Source of the DNA: Candidatus Woesearchaeota archaeon
Lineage (GTDB): Archaea; Nanobdellota; Nanobdellia; Woesearchaeales; J091
Direction of reading: 5' to 3'
Length of the DNA stretch: 10,301 nucleotides
NCBI GenBank assembly: GCA_003695045.1
Contig: RFJB01000072.1
Coordinates: 1-10,301, forward strand
The position numbers and the translations under genes are program-made. Below are positions 1 to 7,353 of this stretch, one piece after another. Under the pieces are notes generated by a model that saw nothing but the letters and a program-made list of their open reading frames with translations, was not told the DNA's origin and did not search any database. Positions within the stretch are counted from its first letter, which is position 1. The number at the start of each line of letters is the position of its first letter.

Positions 1-137
1 GGAACGTTTGCAATGTCAGAAAGCTCGCCTGCTGTGGAAACGCCCCTTGAGAGCAGCGCTGCCCATATTTTTACCTCGTACAGATTCAAAGAGAAATACC
101 TTCTAAGCTTGTTCAAAAACTCTTCCTTTACTATCAT
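1..137 (-). CDS. TrmB-like winged-helix transcriptional regulator, N-terminal fragment (cut by left edge)
   Basis: This is the first 45 codons of a gene that leaves the window at base 1. Translation from the ATG at 137 begins MIVKEEFLNKLRRYF and continues with LYEVKIWAALLSRGVSTAGE and then LSDIANVP. The pattern (L-x-x-Y-E-x-K-x-W-x-A-L-L, then a hydrophilic turn and a second helix ending in the NVP position) matches the N-terminal winged helix-turn-helix of archaeal TrmB-type regulators, which bind DNA and often sense sugars or other metabolites. The start is supported by a very strong purine run, AGGGGGGGAGA, ending about five bases before the ATG. An AT-rich box and an inverted repeat lie further upstream. 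The rest of the protein, including any ligand domain, is not visible, so the target and effector are unknown. A 73-codon plus-strand reading frame over the same bases has no family resemblance. Confidence 0.72.
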   Translation of the reverse strand, partial: MIVKEEFLNKLRRYFSLNLYEVKIWAALLSRGVSTAGELSDIANV

Positions 138-140
138 GTA

Positions 141-152
141 TCTCCCCCCCCT
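141..152 (-). promoter_or_regulatory. Strong ribosome binding site of the TrmB-like gene
   Basis: Read on the minus strand this is a run of purines, GAGGGGGGGGAGA, ending a few bases before the ATG at 137. It is complementary to the anti-Shine-Dalgarno end of archaeal 16S rRNA and decides the start codon of the regulator. Confidence 0.6.
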
Positions 153-164
153 CTTTTTTTGCGG

Positions 165-178
165 TGTACTTACGTACA
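165..178. promoter_or_regulatory. Inverted repeat, candidate operator
   Basis: TGTAC-TTAC-GTACA is a perfect inverted repeat with 5-base arms and a 4-base spacer. It lies between the AT-rich promoter box (201-213) and the ribosome site of the TrmB-like gene. TrmB-family and other winged-helix proteins bind short inverted repeats, and archaeal repressors often sit just downstream of the TATA box, so autoregulation is a reasonable inference. No second copy was noticed in the window. Confidence 0.35.
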
Positions 179-200
179 ACGCAGGAAAAGGGTGCACTAC

Positions 201-213
201 TATTAATATATTA
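201..213 (-). promoter_or_regulatory. TATA-like box for the TrmB-like gene
   Basis: On the minus strand this reads TAATATATTAATA. A start site about 25 bases downstream would fall near 182, giving a leader of roughly 45 bases that contains the inverted repeat and the ribosome site. A second TATA-like element (CTATAAAG on the minus strand) lies at 227-234 and could be used instead. Confidence 0.4.
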
Positions 214-240
214 CGCTTTTTTACCGCTTTATAGTGTTCA

Positions 241-597
241 TTTATTTAAAGTTAATGGATATTTTTACCGCCGAGTGAAAAAAGCCCGAATCTGTAAAGC
301 CGCAGGAGAACCCCTGTAAAGCCCGTATAAAAGAAAAAAGAGGGCGTATTTAAAGATTACTTTCGAGTGGTTTAAGGAAAGGATGGTTCTGGCTGTGTTA
401 CACGAAATAATGAAAGAATGAGCAACCTATAAGGTAGTGATACGGGCTGACTGAAAAGAGTGGTAAAAAGAGTGCCAAAAAGGAGCTGCAAAAAGCAGGC
501 AAAGATTGCATAAGAGAGAAGTGCAGAAGAAAGAAAGAAGGGAGAAAGGAAGAAGAAAGAAGTGAAGAAAAAAGAAGGGGAAGAAAAACAAAAAAGG
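241..597. other. Non-coding spacer between hppA and the TrmB-like gene
   Basis: No convincing gene is seen here on either strand. It holds two TATA-like elements on the minus strand (CTTTAAATA near 346-355 and TTTTATAC near 325-332). Below these, CTGTAAAGCC occurs at 292-301 and again at 314-323 (period 22), and AAAGCCC at 281 is a third partial copy. An A-rich stretch follows at 279-283, read as T-rich on the minus strand. The 525-597 part is the purine tract described separately. The short frames present (for example 37 codons on the minus strand from 510, 12 codons on the plus strand from 383) lack ribosome sites or protein-like character. A small RNA cannot be excluded. Confidence 0.5.
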
Positions 598-616
598 CGG
601 CAGGTAATTGCTGCCG
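525..616 (-). terminator. hppA 3' hairpin and pyrimidine-rich terminator
   Basis: Four bases after the hppA stop codon, the minus strand has CGGCAG (616-611), a 7-base loop and CTGCCG (603-598). This is followed by CC and a T-rich run (TTTTTTG, then TTTTTC). The pyrimidine tract continues to 525 with only two interruptions (at 563 and 589). Archaeal RNA polymerase stops at T-rich tracts; the hairpin may add 3' end protection. The position right after hppA supports a terminator. Confidence 0.65.
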
Positions 617-619
617 GTC

Positions 620-2608
620 CTAAAATAGGAGTCCGCCGTATGCCACAATCAGCGGCGCGAACACGAGAGCCACTATGGAGATGAGCTTGATGAGAATGTT
701 CAAGCTCGGCCCTGATGTGTCCTTGAACGGGTCGCCCACAGTGTCTCCGACAACGGCTGCCTTGTGCGGCTCGGACCCTTTGCCTCCGTGGTGTCCTTCT
801 TCTATGTATTTCTTGGCGTTGTCCCAGGCGCCCCCTGAGTTGGCCATGAATACCGCAAGCAAAAATCCTGTTACGGTTGTTCCTGCAAGAAGGCCGCCGA
901 GCGCTTCGGCTCCGAGGAGGAATCCGACCACGAGAGGGGCAAGCACCGCTATTATGCCTGGAAGTATCATTTCCCTGAGGGCTGCTCCGGTGCTTATGTC
1001 GATGCACCTCTTGAAGTCCGGCTTTGCCTTTCCTTCCATAAGGCCTTTTATGCTTTTGAACTGCCTCCTGACTTCCTGGACCATGTCAAATGCCGCGCTT
1101 CCGACTGCCTTCATGGTCATTGCCGAGAAGATGAACGGCAGCAATGCTCCGAGGAAGAGACCCACTACAACTGCTGGTTTGCTGAGGTCTATTGCTGTAA
1201 GGTTGGCGACCTGGTTGAAGCTGGCGAAGAGTGCAAGCGCTGTGAGTGCTGCGCTTCCTATTGCAAAGCCCTTGCCGATTGCTGCTGTGGTGTTGCCTAC
1301 TGCATCAAGTGCTTCTGCTCTCTTTCTGACATCAGAGCCCATCTTTGCCATTTCTGCTATTCCTGCTGCGTTGTCAGCAACCGGTCCGTATGTGTCTGTT
1401 GCCAGCGTTATTCCAAGCGTGGAGAGCATTCCCACGGCAGCAATTGCTATTCCGTAGAGGCCGCCAAAATAGTATGCAACAAGTATTGCTGCAGCAACTG
1501 AAAGCACGGGAATTATTGTGCTTATCATTCCGACTGAAATTCCGTCAATGATGTTTGTTGCAGGACCTGTTTCGGAAGCCGAAGCTATTCCCTGTGCCGG
1601 CTTCTTTTCGCTGGATGTGTAATATTCTGTTGAGAGCCCGATTATTATTCCTGATACGAGTCCTGCGAGCGTCGCCCAGAAGAGGGCGAGGTTGTCCTGC
1701 AGCGACCAGATGATGAAATAAGAGAAGACAGCCATCACGAGAGAGGATATGAAGATTCCCCTGTTGAGTGCCGAGTGGATGCTTCCCTTTCCTCTTGACC
1801 TCACAAAGAATGTGCCGATTATCGCAGAGATTATGCCCGCTGCCGCCAGGTTGAGGGGCATGAGAACATTCACTGCTTTCGTTGCCGTGGCAGATGCCGA
1901 AGCAAGTCCGATTACCATTGCAGCGATTATTGAGTCCACATAGCTTTCAAAGAGGTCTGCTCCCATGCCGGCAACATCGCCCACGTTGTCTCCTACGTTG
2001 TCAGCGATTACTGCCGGGTTTCTCGGGTCGTCCTCAGGAATGCCGGCCTCGACCTTTCCGACGAGGTCAGCCCCGACATCGGCTGCCTTTGTGTAGATTC
2101 CTCCCCCGACCCTTGCGAAGAGGGCTATGCTTGATGCGCCAAAGCCGAAGCCGTAAATTATGTTGGGGTCTCTGAAGACATAGTAGAGGACGGTAACGCC
2201 CAGAAGTCCGAGACCGACAACGCTCATTCCCATGACAGCCCCGCTGTTGAACGCAATCCTGAGGCCGTCATTGAGCGACTTCTTTGCTCCTGCCGCAGTC
2301 CTTGCATTGGCTGTCGTGGCAATGCGCATCCCGATGTTGCCGGCAAGCGCAGAAAATATGCCGCCCACGATGAAGGAAACTGCGAGCTTCCAGTTGAGGA
2401 AGTAGTAAAGGACAAGAGCAACTATCAGCATAAAGACGGACAGTATCTTGTATTCCTTGTTCAGGAATGTCATCGCGCCTTCGTAGATGAAGCGCGAGAG
2501 TTCTTTCATCTCTTTGGTGCCCGCGTCTGCTTTTCTTACCTTTCGGGCAAGAAAGAGCGCGAAAAGAAGCGCCAGTATGCTTGAAACAAGCGGAAATTCA
2601 AGTGCCAT
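620..2608 (-). CDS. hppA: Membrane-bound ion-translocating pyrophosphatase (K+-dependent, probably Na+-pumping)
   Basis: A 662-residue integral membrane pyrophosphatase that splits PPi to two phosphates and pumps cations out; the length is normal for the family, which has about 16 membrane helices. Visible motifs: [11 protein letters not shown] (177-187), [20 protein letters not shown] (192-211, PPi/Mg2+ ligands), [12 protein letters not shown] (404-414), [10 protein letters not shown] (438-447) and [14 protein letters not shown] (621-634). The Ala/Gly pattern in [10 protein letters not shown] is that of K+-dependent enzymes; K+-independent ones have Lys at the Ala site. In helix 6, DLFE places Glu221 where the Na+-PPase of Thermotoga maritima has Glu246, which suggests Na+ transport. 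Asp225 lies one turn below, where plant H+-PPase has its Glu. The ATG at 2608 follows GGGGGTG by five bases. The gene has its own promoter and 3' terminator. Confidence 0.97.
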   Translation of the reverse strand: MALEFPLVSSILALLFALFLARKVRKADAGTKEMKELSRFIYEGAMTFLNKEYKILSVFMLIVALVLYYFLNWKLAVSFIVGGIFSALAGNIGMRIATTANARTAAGAKKSLNDGLRIAFNSGAVMGMSVVGLGLLGVTVLYYVFRDPNIIYGFGFGASSIALFARVGGGIYTKAADVGADLVGKVEAGIPEDDPRNPAVIADNVGDNVGDVAGMGADLFESYVDSIIAAMVIGLASASATATKAVNVLMPLNLAAAGIISAIIGTFFVRSRGKGSIHSALNRGIFISSLVMAVFSYFIIWSLQDNLALFWATLAGLVSGIIIGLSTEYYTSSEKKPAQGIASASETGPATNIIDGISVGMISTIIPVLSVAAAILVAYYFGGLYGIAIAAVGMLSTLGITLATDTYGPVADNAAGIAEMAKMGSDVRKRAEALDAVGNTTAAIGKGFAIGSAALTALALFASFNQVANLTAIDLSKPAVVVGLFLGALLPFIFSAMTMKAVGSAAFDMVQEVRRQFKSIKGLMEGKAKPDFKRCIDISTGAALREMILPGIIAVLAPLVVGFLLGAEALGGLLAGTTVTGFLLAVFMANSGGAWDNAKKYIEEGHHGGKGSEPHKAAVVGDTVGDPFKDTSGPSLNILIKLISIVALVFAPLIVAYGGLLF

Positions 2609-2613
2609 TGTAA

Positions 2614-2620
2614 CACCCCC
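2614..2620 (-). promoter_or_regulatory. Ribosome binding site of hppA
   Basis: Minus-strand GGGGGTG lies five bases before the ATG at 2608 and matches most of the archaeal GGAGGTG consensus. It fixes the pyrophosphatase start. Confidence 0.6.
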
Positions 2621-2668
2621 TGATTGGTTGAAAATTGCAGATTAATTAGAGTGCTGGTTTGATACCAC

Positions 2669-2691
2669 TTTATAAAGGTTTCTATAAAGGT
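2669..2691 (-). promoter_or_regulatory. Tandem TATA boxes upstream of hppA
   Basis: On the minus strand ACCTTTATA occurs twice with a 12-base period (2691-2683 and 2679-2671); the second copy extends to TTTATAAA. Start sites about 25 bases downstream would lie near 2659 or 2647, giving leaders of about 50 or 38 bases that include the GGGGGTG ribosome site. This indicates hppA is transcribed separately from the ATPase operon. Confidence 0.6.
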
Positions 2692-2739
2692 CTCCGGACT
2701 TTCCGTCTTGAGATGGTCTCGAGACAGGTTGCGCCGGCT

Positions 2740-2769
2740 GTTTCTTCAGACGGAAGTTTCTTCAGACGG
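2740..2769. repeat. 14-base direct repeat, period 16
   Basis: GTTTCTTCAGACGG is present at 2740-2753 and again at 2756-2769, separated by AA. It starts immediately downstream of the stop codon of the 50-codon membrane ORF. A 10-base palindrome, GTCTCGAGAC, lies close by at 2716-2725. Function unknown. Confidence 0.7.
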
Positions 2770-2922
2770 CTATTTCCTCAGAAGGAGAACTATGAACATT
2801 ACAGCGCCGATAAGTATCAGAAGGTTGGTCAGTATTACGACCGCAAGGTATCCGAAGTAGAGCTTCTCCGCTTTCTCAGGATGTTTTCTCCAGCGTTCCC
2901 AGAACGGTTGCGGCTTGGGCAT
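2770..2922 (-). CDS. Small single-span membrane protein, unknown function (50 aa)
   Basis: An ATG at 2922 opens a 50-codon frame ending in TAG. The product starts MPKPQPFWERWRKHPEKAEK, a charged, Trp- and Lys/Arg-rich segment. It continues with a clear hydrophobic helix from about residue 25 to 47 (YLAVVILTNLLILIGAV then MFIVLLL) and ends in Arg-Lys. The distribution of positive charge suggests the N-terminus is inside. There is no ribosome site before the ATG, but a TATA-like TTAAATAAA lies about 30 bases upstream, which fits a leaderless transcript. No terminator is evident after atpD, so read-through from the ATPase operon is also possible. I do not recognise a family. Its place between a sodium-type ATPase and pyrophosphatase suggests, but does not show, a link to one of them. 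The residue pattern (one clean membrane span, charged ends) argues against a chance frame. Confidence 0.62.
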   Translation of the reverse strand: MPKPQPFWERWRKHPEKAEKLYFGYLAVVILTNLLILIGAVMFIVLLLRK

Positions 2923-2947
2923 TTCAAGAATTGGAAAGAAGAAGGGA

Positions 2948-2956
2948 TTTATTTAA
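2948..2956 (-). promoter_or_regulatory. TATA-like box of the small membrane gene (leaderless)
   Basis: The minus strand reads GGGAAATTAAATAAATCCC here, with TTAAATAAA as the TATA-like core. Its centre is about 30 bases before the ATG at 2922, so the predicted start of transcription is within a few bases of the start codon. That agrees with the absence of a ribosome binding site. Confidence 0.45.
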
Positions 2957-3059
2957 TTTCCCAAAGCAGCTGCCTGAGTTTCACTTTCCGGCAGGGTTAT
3001 GAGAGAGCCGGCATGTTCCGGATGAACTCGAACTCTCAAGAAGCTCCGGCCTGTTTTGC

Positions 3060-3083
3060 CTGATTAGCTGATTGGCTGATTCC
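3060..3083. repeat. Three tandem octamers just after atpD
   Basis: CTGATTAG, CTGATTGG and CTGATTCC follow one another with an exact 8-base period, starting four bases past the atpD stop codon. The core CTGATT is constant and the last two bases vary. No function is evident. Confidence 0.65.
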
Positions 3084-3087
3084 GAGG

Positions 3088-3729
3088 TTAGTTCGCTGCT
3101 TCTTCGGCTGCTTCCATGTTGCCTTTTATGACCTTCAGCCGCGCGAAGTTCTCCCTTTCCATCTCTTCAAGGCGCATTGAAATCAGCGTTATTGACTCGG
3201 AGATTCTCGGAATCACTATCTGCTCCAGGGCATTCACTTTTCTCTTTGTTTTCTTTATTTCTTCCGCCAGCTTCTCGGCAGTCGATTCAAGCTCTGCGAG
3301 CTTTATTATCTCCTTCAGGGCTTCTTCAAACGCCTCGGATGCGGTGTCAAGCTCTGCCGAAGACGAAATCTTGCTGTACCCCCTGCCGTCTTTTCCGGCT
3401 TCAAAGTCAAGTTTCGGAACCTTCACGCCCATTATGGTTCTCGTTTCTGACTTAAGGGAAATCCAGCTGCTGTTCGAGTTCGCCGCTATGACAACATCCT
3501 GCTTTCCGGAGATTGCCTGCGCCATAACAAGCGCCCGAAACGCTGTTGATAGTTTCTCTTCCGCCTTGCTCCTGTACTGCTCAAGATCCTCAATGAGTTT
3601 GAAGAACTCGCTTACGAGAGCGTCCCGTTTCTCCTTCAGAAGCTTGTGCCCCTTTATCGCGAGTTTCTTCTTTCTCTTGAGCCGTAAAAGCTCCATGCGA
3701 GTTGCCTTGATGTTGGTTGCGACTGCCAT
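3088..3729 (-). CDS. atpD: A-type ATP synthase subunit D (central stalk)
   Basis: Subunit D is the coiled-coil central shaft that turns inside the A3B3 head and passes rotation to the F, C and K subunits. From the ATG at 3729 the product has 213 residues, a normal length, and opens with MAVATNIKATRMELLRLKRK, close to the family N-terminus (start, then a basic helix). Long charged helices at both ends, rich in Glu, Lys and Arg, surround a central part with the TIMGVKVPKLDF segment. The frame is open seven codons further, to a TTG at 3750, but family N-termini favour the ATG. The gene begins 24 bases after atpB ends and is the last recognised ATPase gene of the operon. Confidence 0.95.
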   Translation of the reverse strand: MAVATNIKATRMELLRLKRKKKLAIKGHKLLKEKRDALVSEFFKLIEDLEQYRSKAEEKLSTAFRALVMAQAISGKQDVVIAANSNSSWISLKSETRTIMGVKVPKLDFEAGKDGRGYSKISSSAELDTASEAFEEALKEIIKLAELESTAEKLAEEIKKTKRKVNALEQIVIPRISESITLISMRLEEMERENFARLKVIKGNMEAAEEAAN

Positions 3730-3753
3730 TTTGCCTTCTTTTCCCCGCAAAGC

Positions 3754-5136
3754 TTACTGCTTTACATAATACTTCTCAATGTGCTCCTGCTTGACCTTCT
3801 TGAGCTCGTTCTTGGGCAGTGTTGAGAGAAGCTCCCAGCCGATTCTGAACGAACCTTCTATGATATCCCTGTTCTCGTCAGGCGCCTGCTGAACGAACCT
3901 TTTCTCGAAAAGGTCTGCAAACTTGAGGAACTTCTTGTCCCTGTCGCTGAGCGCCTCTTCGCCCACGACGGCCACGAGGTCCCGCAGGTCCCGTCCTTCA
4001 GCGTAAGCTGAATAGAGCTGGTTGGCGACTCCTGAATGGTCCTCCCTTGTCTTGCCTTCCCCTATGCCTTCATTCATAAGGCGGGAAAGCGAGGGAAGAA
4101 CATCTATCGGGGGATAGATTCCGTTTCTGTGCAGGTCTTTTGAAACCACAATCTGTCCTTCTGTAATGTATCCTGTCAGGTCCGGAATGGGGTGCGAAAT
4201 GTCTCCCTGCGGCATTGTCAGGATTGGAATCTGCGTTACCGAACCCTTCTTTCCCTTTATCTTTCCAGCCCTCTCGTAGAGGTTTGCAAGGTCTGTATAC
4301 ATGTATCCCGGGTAGCCCCTTCTTCCCGGTATTTCGTTTCTCGCTGCTGAAATCTCTCGCAGTGCCTCGCAGTAGTTCGTCATGTCGGTAAGGATGACAA
4401 GCACGTGCATTCCGTGCTCAAATGCGAGATACTCTGCTGTCGAAAGAGCCATTCTCGGAGTGATTATTCGCTCAATCGCAGGATCGTCTGCGAGATTGAT
4501 GAAGCCGACCATCTTTTCTATTGTTCCTGTTCTCTCAAAGTCGTTCATGAAGAACTTCGCTTCCTCGAATGTGATTCCCATTGCTCCGAAAACGACAGCG
4601 AAGCTTTCTCCCTTGCCCCTGACCTTCGCCTGCCTGGCAATCTGCGCCGCAAGAAGGTTGTGCGGAAGTCCCGCCTCGCTGAAGATTGGAAGCTTTTGGC
4701 CTCTGACGAGGGTGTTCATCATGTCGATTGCTGAAACTCCCGTCTGGATGAACTCTTCGGGGAACTCTCGCGAAGCCGGGTTTATCGGCTGTCCGTTGAT
4801 GTCAATCTTTTTGTCAGGGACTATGGGGGGCTTTCCATCTATGGGCTTTCCTATGCCGTTGAACAGGCGCCCGATCATCTCCTTGGAAACTCCGAGCTTC
4901 ATTGTTTCCCCGGTGAATCTCACGCGTGTTCCTTTGGAGTCCATTCCCCTTGTGCCCTCGAAAACCTGGACAACAGCAAGGTCTTCCCTTGCCTCAAGAA
5001 CCTGTCCGGTTCTCTTCTCGCCGCTTGAGAGTTCTATGTTGACCAGCTCTCCGTAGGCGATGCCTCTGACTCCTTCCACAATCATAAGAGGACCTGCGAT
5101 TTCCCTTATTGAATTGTACTCTACAACTTTGCTCAT
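3754..5136 (-). CDS. atpB: A-type ATP synthase subunit B (non-catalytic nucleotide-binding subunit)
   Basis: Subunit B alternates with A in the hexameric head and gives the regulatory, non-catalytic half of each nucleotide site. It has 460 residues, the usual length. An N-terminal beta-barrel (about 1-75) is followed by the RecA-like core. As expected for B, there is no Walker A; the corresponding place reads [20 protein letters not shown]. Other family blocks are [35 protein letters not shown] and [15 protein letters not shown]. The MPQGDISHP stretch departs slightly from the more usual MPxDDxTHP. The ATG overlaps the atpA stop as ATGA, so the two are probably translationally coupled, and GGAGGGATC within the atpA end serves as ribosome site. 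It is followed 24 bases later by atpD. Confidence 0.97.
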   Translation of the reverse strand: MSKVVEYNSIREIAGPLMIVEGVRGIAYGELVNIELSSGEKRTGQVLEAREDLAVVQVFEGTRGMDSKGTRVRFTGETMKLGVSKEMIGRLFNGIGKPIDGKPPIVPDKKIDINGQPINPASREFPEEFIQTGVSAIDMMNTLVRGQKLPIFSEAGLPHNLLAAQIARQAKVRGKGESFAVVFGAMGITFEEAKFFMNDFERTGTIEKMVGFINLADDPAIERIITPRMALSTAEYLAFEHGMHVLVILTDMTNYCEALREISAARNEIPGRRGYPGYMYTDLANLYERAGKIKGKKGSVTQIPILTMPQGDISHPIPDLTGYITEGQIVVSKDLHRNGIYPPIDVLPSLSRLMNEGIGEGKTREDHSGVANQLYSAYAEGRDLRDLVAVVGEEALSDRDKKFLKFADLFEKRFVQQAPDENRDIIEGSFRIGWELLSTLPKNELKKVKQEHIEKYYVKQ

Positions 5137-6911
5137 TGTGATCCCTCCAGACTGGAAAATTCAGATTCCATTTTTGATTTTATCTCCTTCGCATACTTTT
5201 CGAATGTGTCGTTGGGATGCTCTTTCATTCTGGCAATGACATCCTTTATCTTCATTCCCGCAATGCTGTCTACCGAGACGCCGTTCTCCATTGCCTTGAG
5301 CGCCCGGTCATAGAAGCTGAGAATTATCTCGAGCATTGCAAGCTGTTTGGTAAGCGGGCAGAACGCGTCTACCTCGTGGTAGGCGTTCTGCTGAAGGAAG
5401 TCCTCCCTGAGCATCCTCGTGACTTCGAGAACCAGCCGTTCGGTGTCCGGCAGAGCATCAGGCCCGACCAGCTGGACTATCTCCTTAAGCTCGTCTTCCT
5501 TCTGGAGAAGGGACATTGCCTTTTCCCTGTATTCGGCCCAGTGCTCGCTCGCGTTCTTAAGATACCATTCCTTGACGGAATCAACGTAGAGCGAGTAGCT
5601 GTTGAGCCAGTTTATTGCCGGGAAGTGTCTTCTTGAAGCGAGGCTCTTGTCCAGCGCCCAGAAGGTCTTGTTTACTCTGAGAGTGTTCTGCGTGACCGGC
5701 TCTGAGAAGTCCCCTCCAGGAGGGCTTATTGCTCCTATAACCGTGACCGAACCTTCTTTGTTGTTGAGAGTGACCACTCTTCCGCTTCTCTCGTAGAACT
5801 GCGCCAGTCGCGTGGCGAGGTATGCGGGATAACCTTCTTCGCCGGGCATTTCTTCAAGTCGTCCCGAGATTTCTCTCATTGCTTCCGCCCATCTTGAAGT
5901 GCTGTCTGCCATGAGGGCGACGGCGTATCCCTGGTCTCGGAAGTATTCTGCAACGGTTATTCCTGTATACACTGATGCTTCCCTTGCCGCCACGGGCATG
6001 TTTGAAGTGTTTGCAATGATGAGCGTTCTTTCCAGCATCGGTTTTCCGCTCTTCGGGTCTTTGAGTTTGGGGAACGTTTTGAGAACGTCTGTCATCTCGT
6101 TTCCTCGCTCGCCGCAGCCGATGTAAATGATTATGTCAGCGTCGGACCACTTTGCGAGGCTCTGCTGCGTGACCGTCTTTCCCGTTCCGAAACCTCCGGG
6201 CGTGGCTGCTGTTCCGCCTTTTGCAACAGGGAAGAATGTGTCCAGAATTCTCTGTCCTGTAATGAGCGGCACTGACGGCTCCTCCTTCTGCTTCATGGGC
6301 CTCGGAATTCTCACGGGCCACTTCTGCAGCATTCGCACTTCTTCAATGCCTTTTTCTGTTTTGACTTTTGCTATGACATCGTCCACGGTGTAGGTTCCTT
6401 TTCCTGCTATCTCAACAATTTCTCCGTTTATGCCCGGAGGAATCATTATTTTGTGGTTTATGATTGATGTTTCCTGAACGTTTCCAATGATTTGCCCCTC
6501 TGTTACTTTGTCGCCCTTCTTGACTTCGGGGGTGAACTCCCACTTCTTCGAGTGGTCAACGGCAGGAGCTTCTATGCCCCTTGCTATGAAGTCCCCGCTC
6601 TGTTCTTTTATGATGTTGAGAGGCCTCATGATTCCGTCATAGATGTTTCCAAGGACTCCCGGAGCGAGTTCTATTGAAAGGGGCGAGCCCGTTGCGACAA
6701 CCTCTGTGCCGGGCGCTATTCCCGTGGTCTCCTCGTAGACCTGGATTGTCGCGATGTCTTTTCTCAGCTCGATTACCTCGCCGATGAGCCCTTCTTTTCC
6801 GACTTTGACGACTTCATACATCTGCACCCCAAGCATTCCTGATGCCTGGACGACGGGGCCTGCTATTTTGATTATTTTTCCCACGATTTGTTTTTGATTC
6901 TTTTTCATCAT
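5133..6911 (-). CDS. atpA: A-type ATP synthase subunit A (catalytic)
   Basis: The catalytic subunit of the A3B3 head makes or hydrolyses ATP. It has 592 residues, normal for the family, with the N-terminal barrel (about 10-80), the A-specific insert (about 115-200) and the RecA-like core. The P-loop at 239-246 is GGFGTGKT, in place of the nearly constant archaeal GPFGSGKT. The GERGNE block (267-272) holds the catalytic Glu, [20 protein letters not shown] is at 332-351, and the [10 protein letters not shown] signature is at 431-440. Two ATGs stand side by side at 6911 and 6908, following AAGGTGGATT; either is possible, and the second has more typical spacing. A 49-base gap with a small hairpin separates it from atpF, and an ATGA overlap joins it to atpB. 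Confidence 0.97.
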   Translation of the reverse strand: MMKKNQKQIVGKIIKIAGPVVQASGMLGVQMYEVVKVGKEGLIGEVIELRKDIATIQVYEETTGIAPGTEVVATGSPLSIELAPGVLGNIYDGIMRPLNIIKEQSGDFIARGIEAPAVDHSKKWEFTPEVKKGDKVTEGQIIGNVQETSIINHKIMIPPGINGEIVEIAGKGTYTVDDVIAKVKTEKGIEEVRMLQKWPVRIPRPMKQKEEPSVPLITGQRILDTFFPVAKGGTAATPGGFGTGKTVTQQSLAKWSDADIIIYIGCGERGNEMTDVLKTFPKLKDPKSGKPMLERTLIIANTSNMPVAAREASVYTGITVAEYFRDQGYAVALMADSTSRWAEAMREISGRLEEMPGEEGYPAYLATRLAQFYERSGRVVTLNNKEGSVTVIGAISPPGGDFSEPVTQNTLRVNKTFWALDKSLASRRHFPAINWLNSYSLYVDSVKEWYLKNASEHWAEYREKAMSLLQKEDELKEIVQLVGPDALPDTERLVLEVTRMLREDFLQQNAYHEVDAFCPLTKQLAMLEIILSFYDRALKAMENGVSVDSIAGMKIKDVIARMKEHPNDTFEKYAKEIKSKMESEFSSLEGSQ

Positions 6912-6932
6912 AATCCACCTTCCTTGTGTTTT

Positions 6933-6950
6933 ATTCGGTTTTACCGGAAT
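6933..6950. other. Small inverted repeat between atpF and atpA
   Basis: CGGT-TTT-ACCG, with ATT/AAT flanks that pair if one base is bulged, lies in the 49-base gap before atpA. As RNA it would be a short hairpin about 21 bases upstream of the start. It might affect message processing or the relative output of A and B. Weak; it could be chance. Confidence 0.3.
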
Positions 6951-6960
6951 TTTGTTCTGC

Positions 6961-7329
6961 TTATTTCTTCATTGCAACTCCTATTGCCTCTTCAAAGAGT
7001 TTCGCAAGCTTTTGCTTTGCAACACCCTTTGAGCCGGACTTGTCCGGCACCTGAACGAGCGTGATTCCGTGAAGCGGCCTGAACTTTTTCAGGATGTTGT
7101 TCCTGTCCATGAAGTCGTAGACTCCTTCTGTCAGGATGAGCAGTCCTGAACCGTCTTCACCGTAAAGGGAGATTATTTTGGCGGCTGCTGCTTCAATCTG
7201 CTCCGCTGCGTTTTGCGACTCGACATCAACTGCTATCGAGTTCTGGACGCCTGCCAGCCGGAACCCTAAAACAGTGTCCTCGTCTGCTATGACTGAGATG
7301 ATGTTCTGTTTTCTTTCTTGCTGAGTCAT
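6961..7329 (-). CDS. atpF: A-type ATP synthase subunit F (central stalk)
   Basis: Subunit F binds the D shaft and helps couple and regulate rotation. It has 122 residues, slightly longer than the 100-110 usual in archaea; the extra length is mainly the polar N-terminus MTQQERKQN before the first strand. The core fits the Rossmann-like fold of the family: [20 protein letters not shown], then [18 protein letters not shown] and [11 protein letters not shown], ending with a basic helix. The motif [12 protein letters not shown] is the most diagnostic. The ATG at 7329 has GAGG about eight bases before it. The gene sits 24 bases after atpC and 49 before atpA, its usual place. Confidence 0.95.
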   Translation of the reverse strand: MTQQERKQNIISVIADEDTVLGFRLAGVQNSIAVDVESQNAAEQIEAAAAKIISLYGEDGSGLLILTEGVYDFMDRNNILKKFRPLHGITLVQVPDKSGSKGVAKQKLAKLFEEAIGVAMKK

Positions 7330-7353
7330 TTGCCTGCCTCGTAAACTTTCGGT

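Noticed and set aside
13..234. 73-codon plus-strand frame at the left edge
   Set aside because: The minus strand here encodes a recognisable winged-helix start with a strong ribosome site; the plus-strand product has no such support.
383..421. 12-codon plus-strand frame after AAGGAAAGG
   Set aside because: It is too short to judge, and the purine run is too close to the ATG for a normal ribosome site.
427..460. Possible C/D-box small RNA (TGATA and CTGA elements)
   Set aside because: The boxes are degenerate and too close together, with no flanking stem.
372..1007. 211-codon minus-strand frame overlapping the hppA 3' end
   Set aside because: It is out of frame with hppA. The product is Arg/Ser-rich and then low-complexity Phe/Ser/Leu from the pyrimidine tract, as expected of a shadow frame.
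675..1457. 260-codon plus-strand frame antisense to hppA
   Set aside because: It is the complement of a strongly conserved pyrophosphatase, with composition typical of an antisense shadow. The same applies to the long plus-strand frames over atpD, atpB, atpE and atpK.
2754..2772. Possible amber read-through (pyrrolysine) extending the small membrane protein
   Set aside because: The extension would be only about eight residues before a TGA, and hppA also ends in TAG, so TAG acts as an ordinary stop here.
2659..3063. 134-codon plus-strand frame in the atpD-hppA spacer
   Set aside because: It runs antisense through the hppA promoter and the small membrane gene, has no ribosome site, and its product resembles no folded protein. 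The minus-strand 50-codon frame is far more protein-like.
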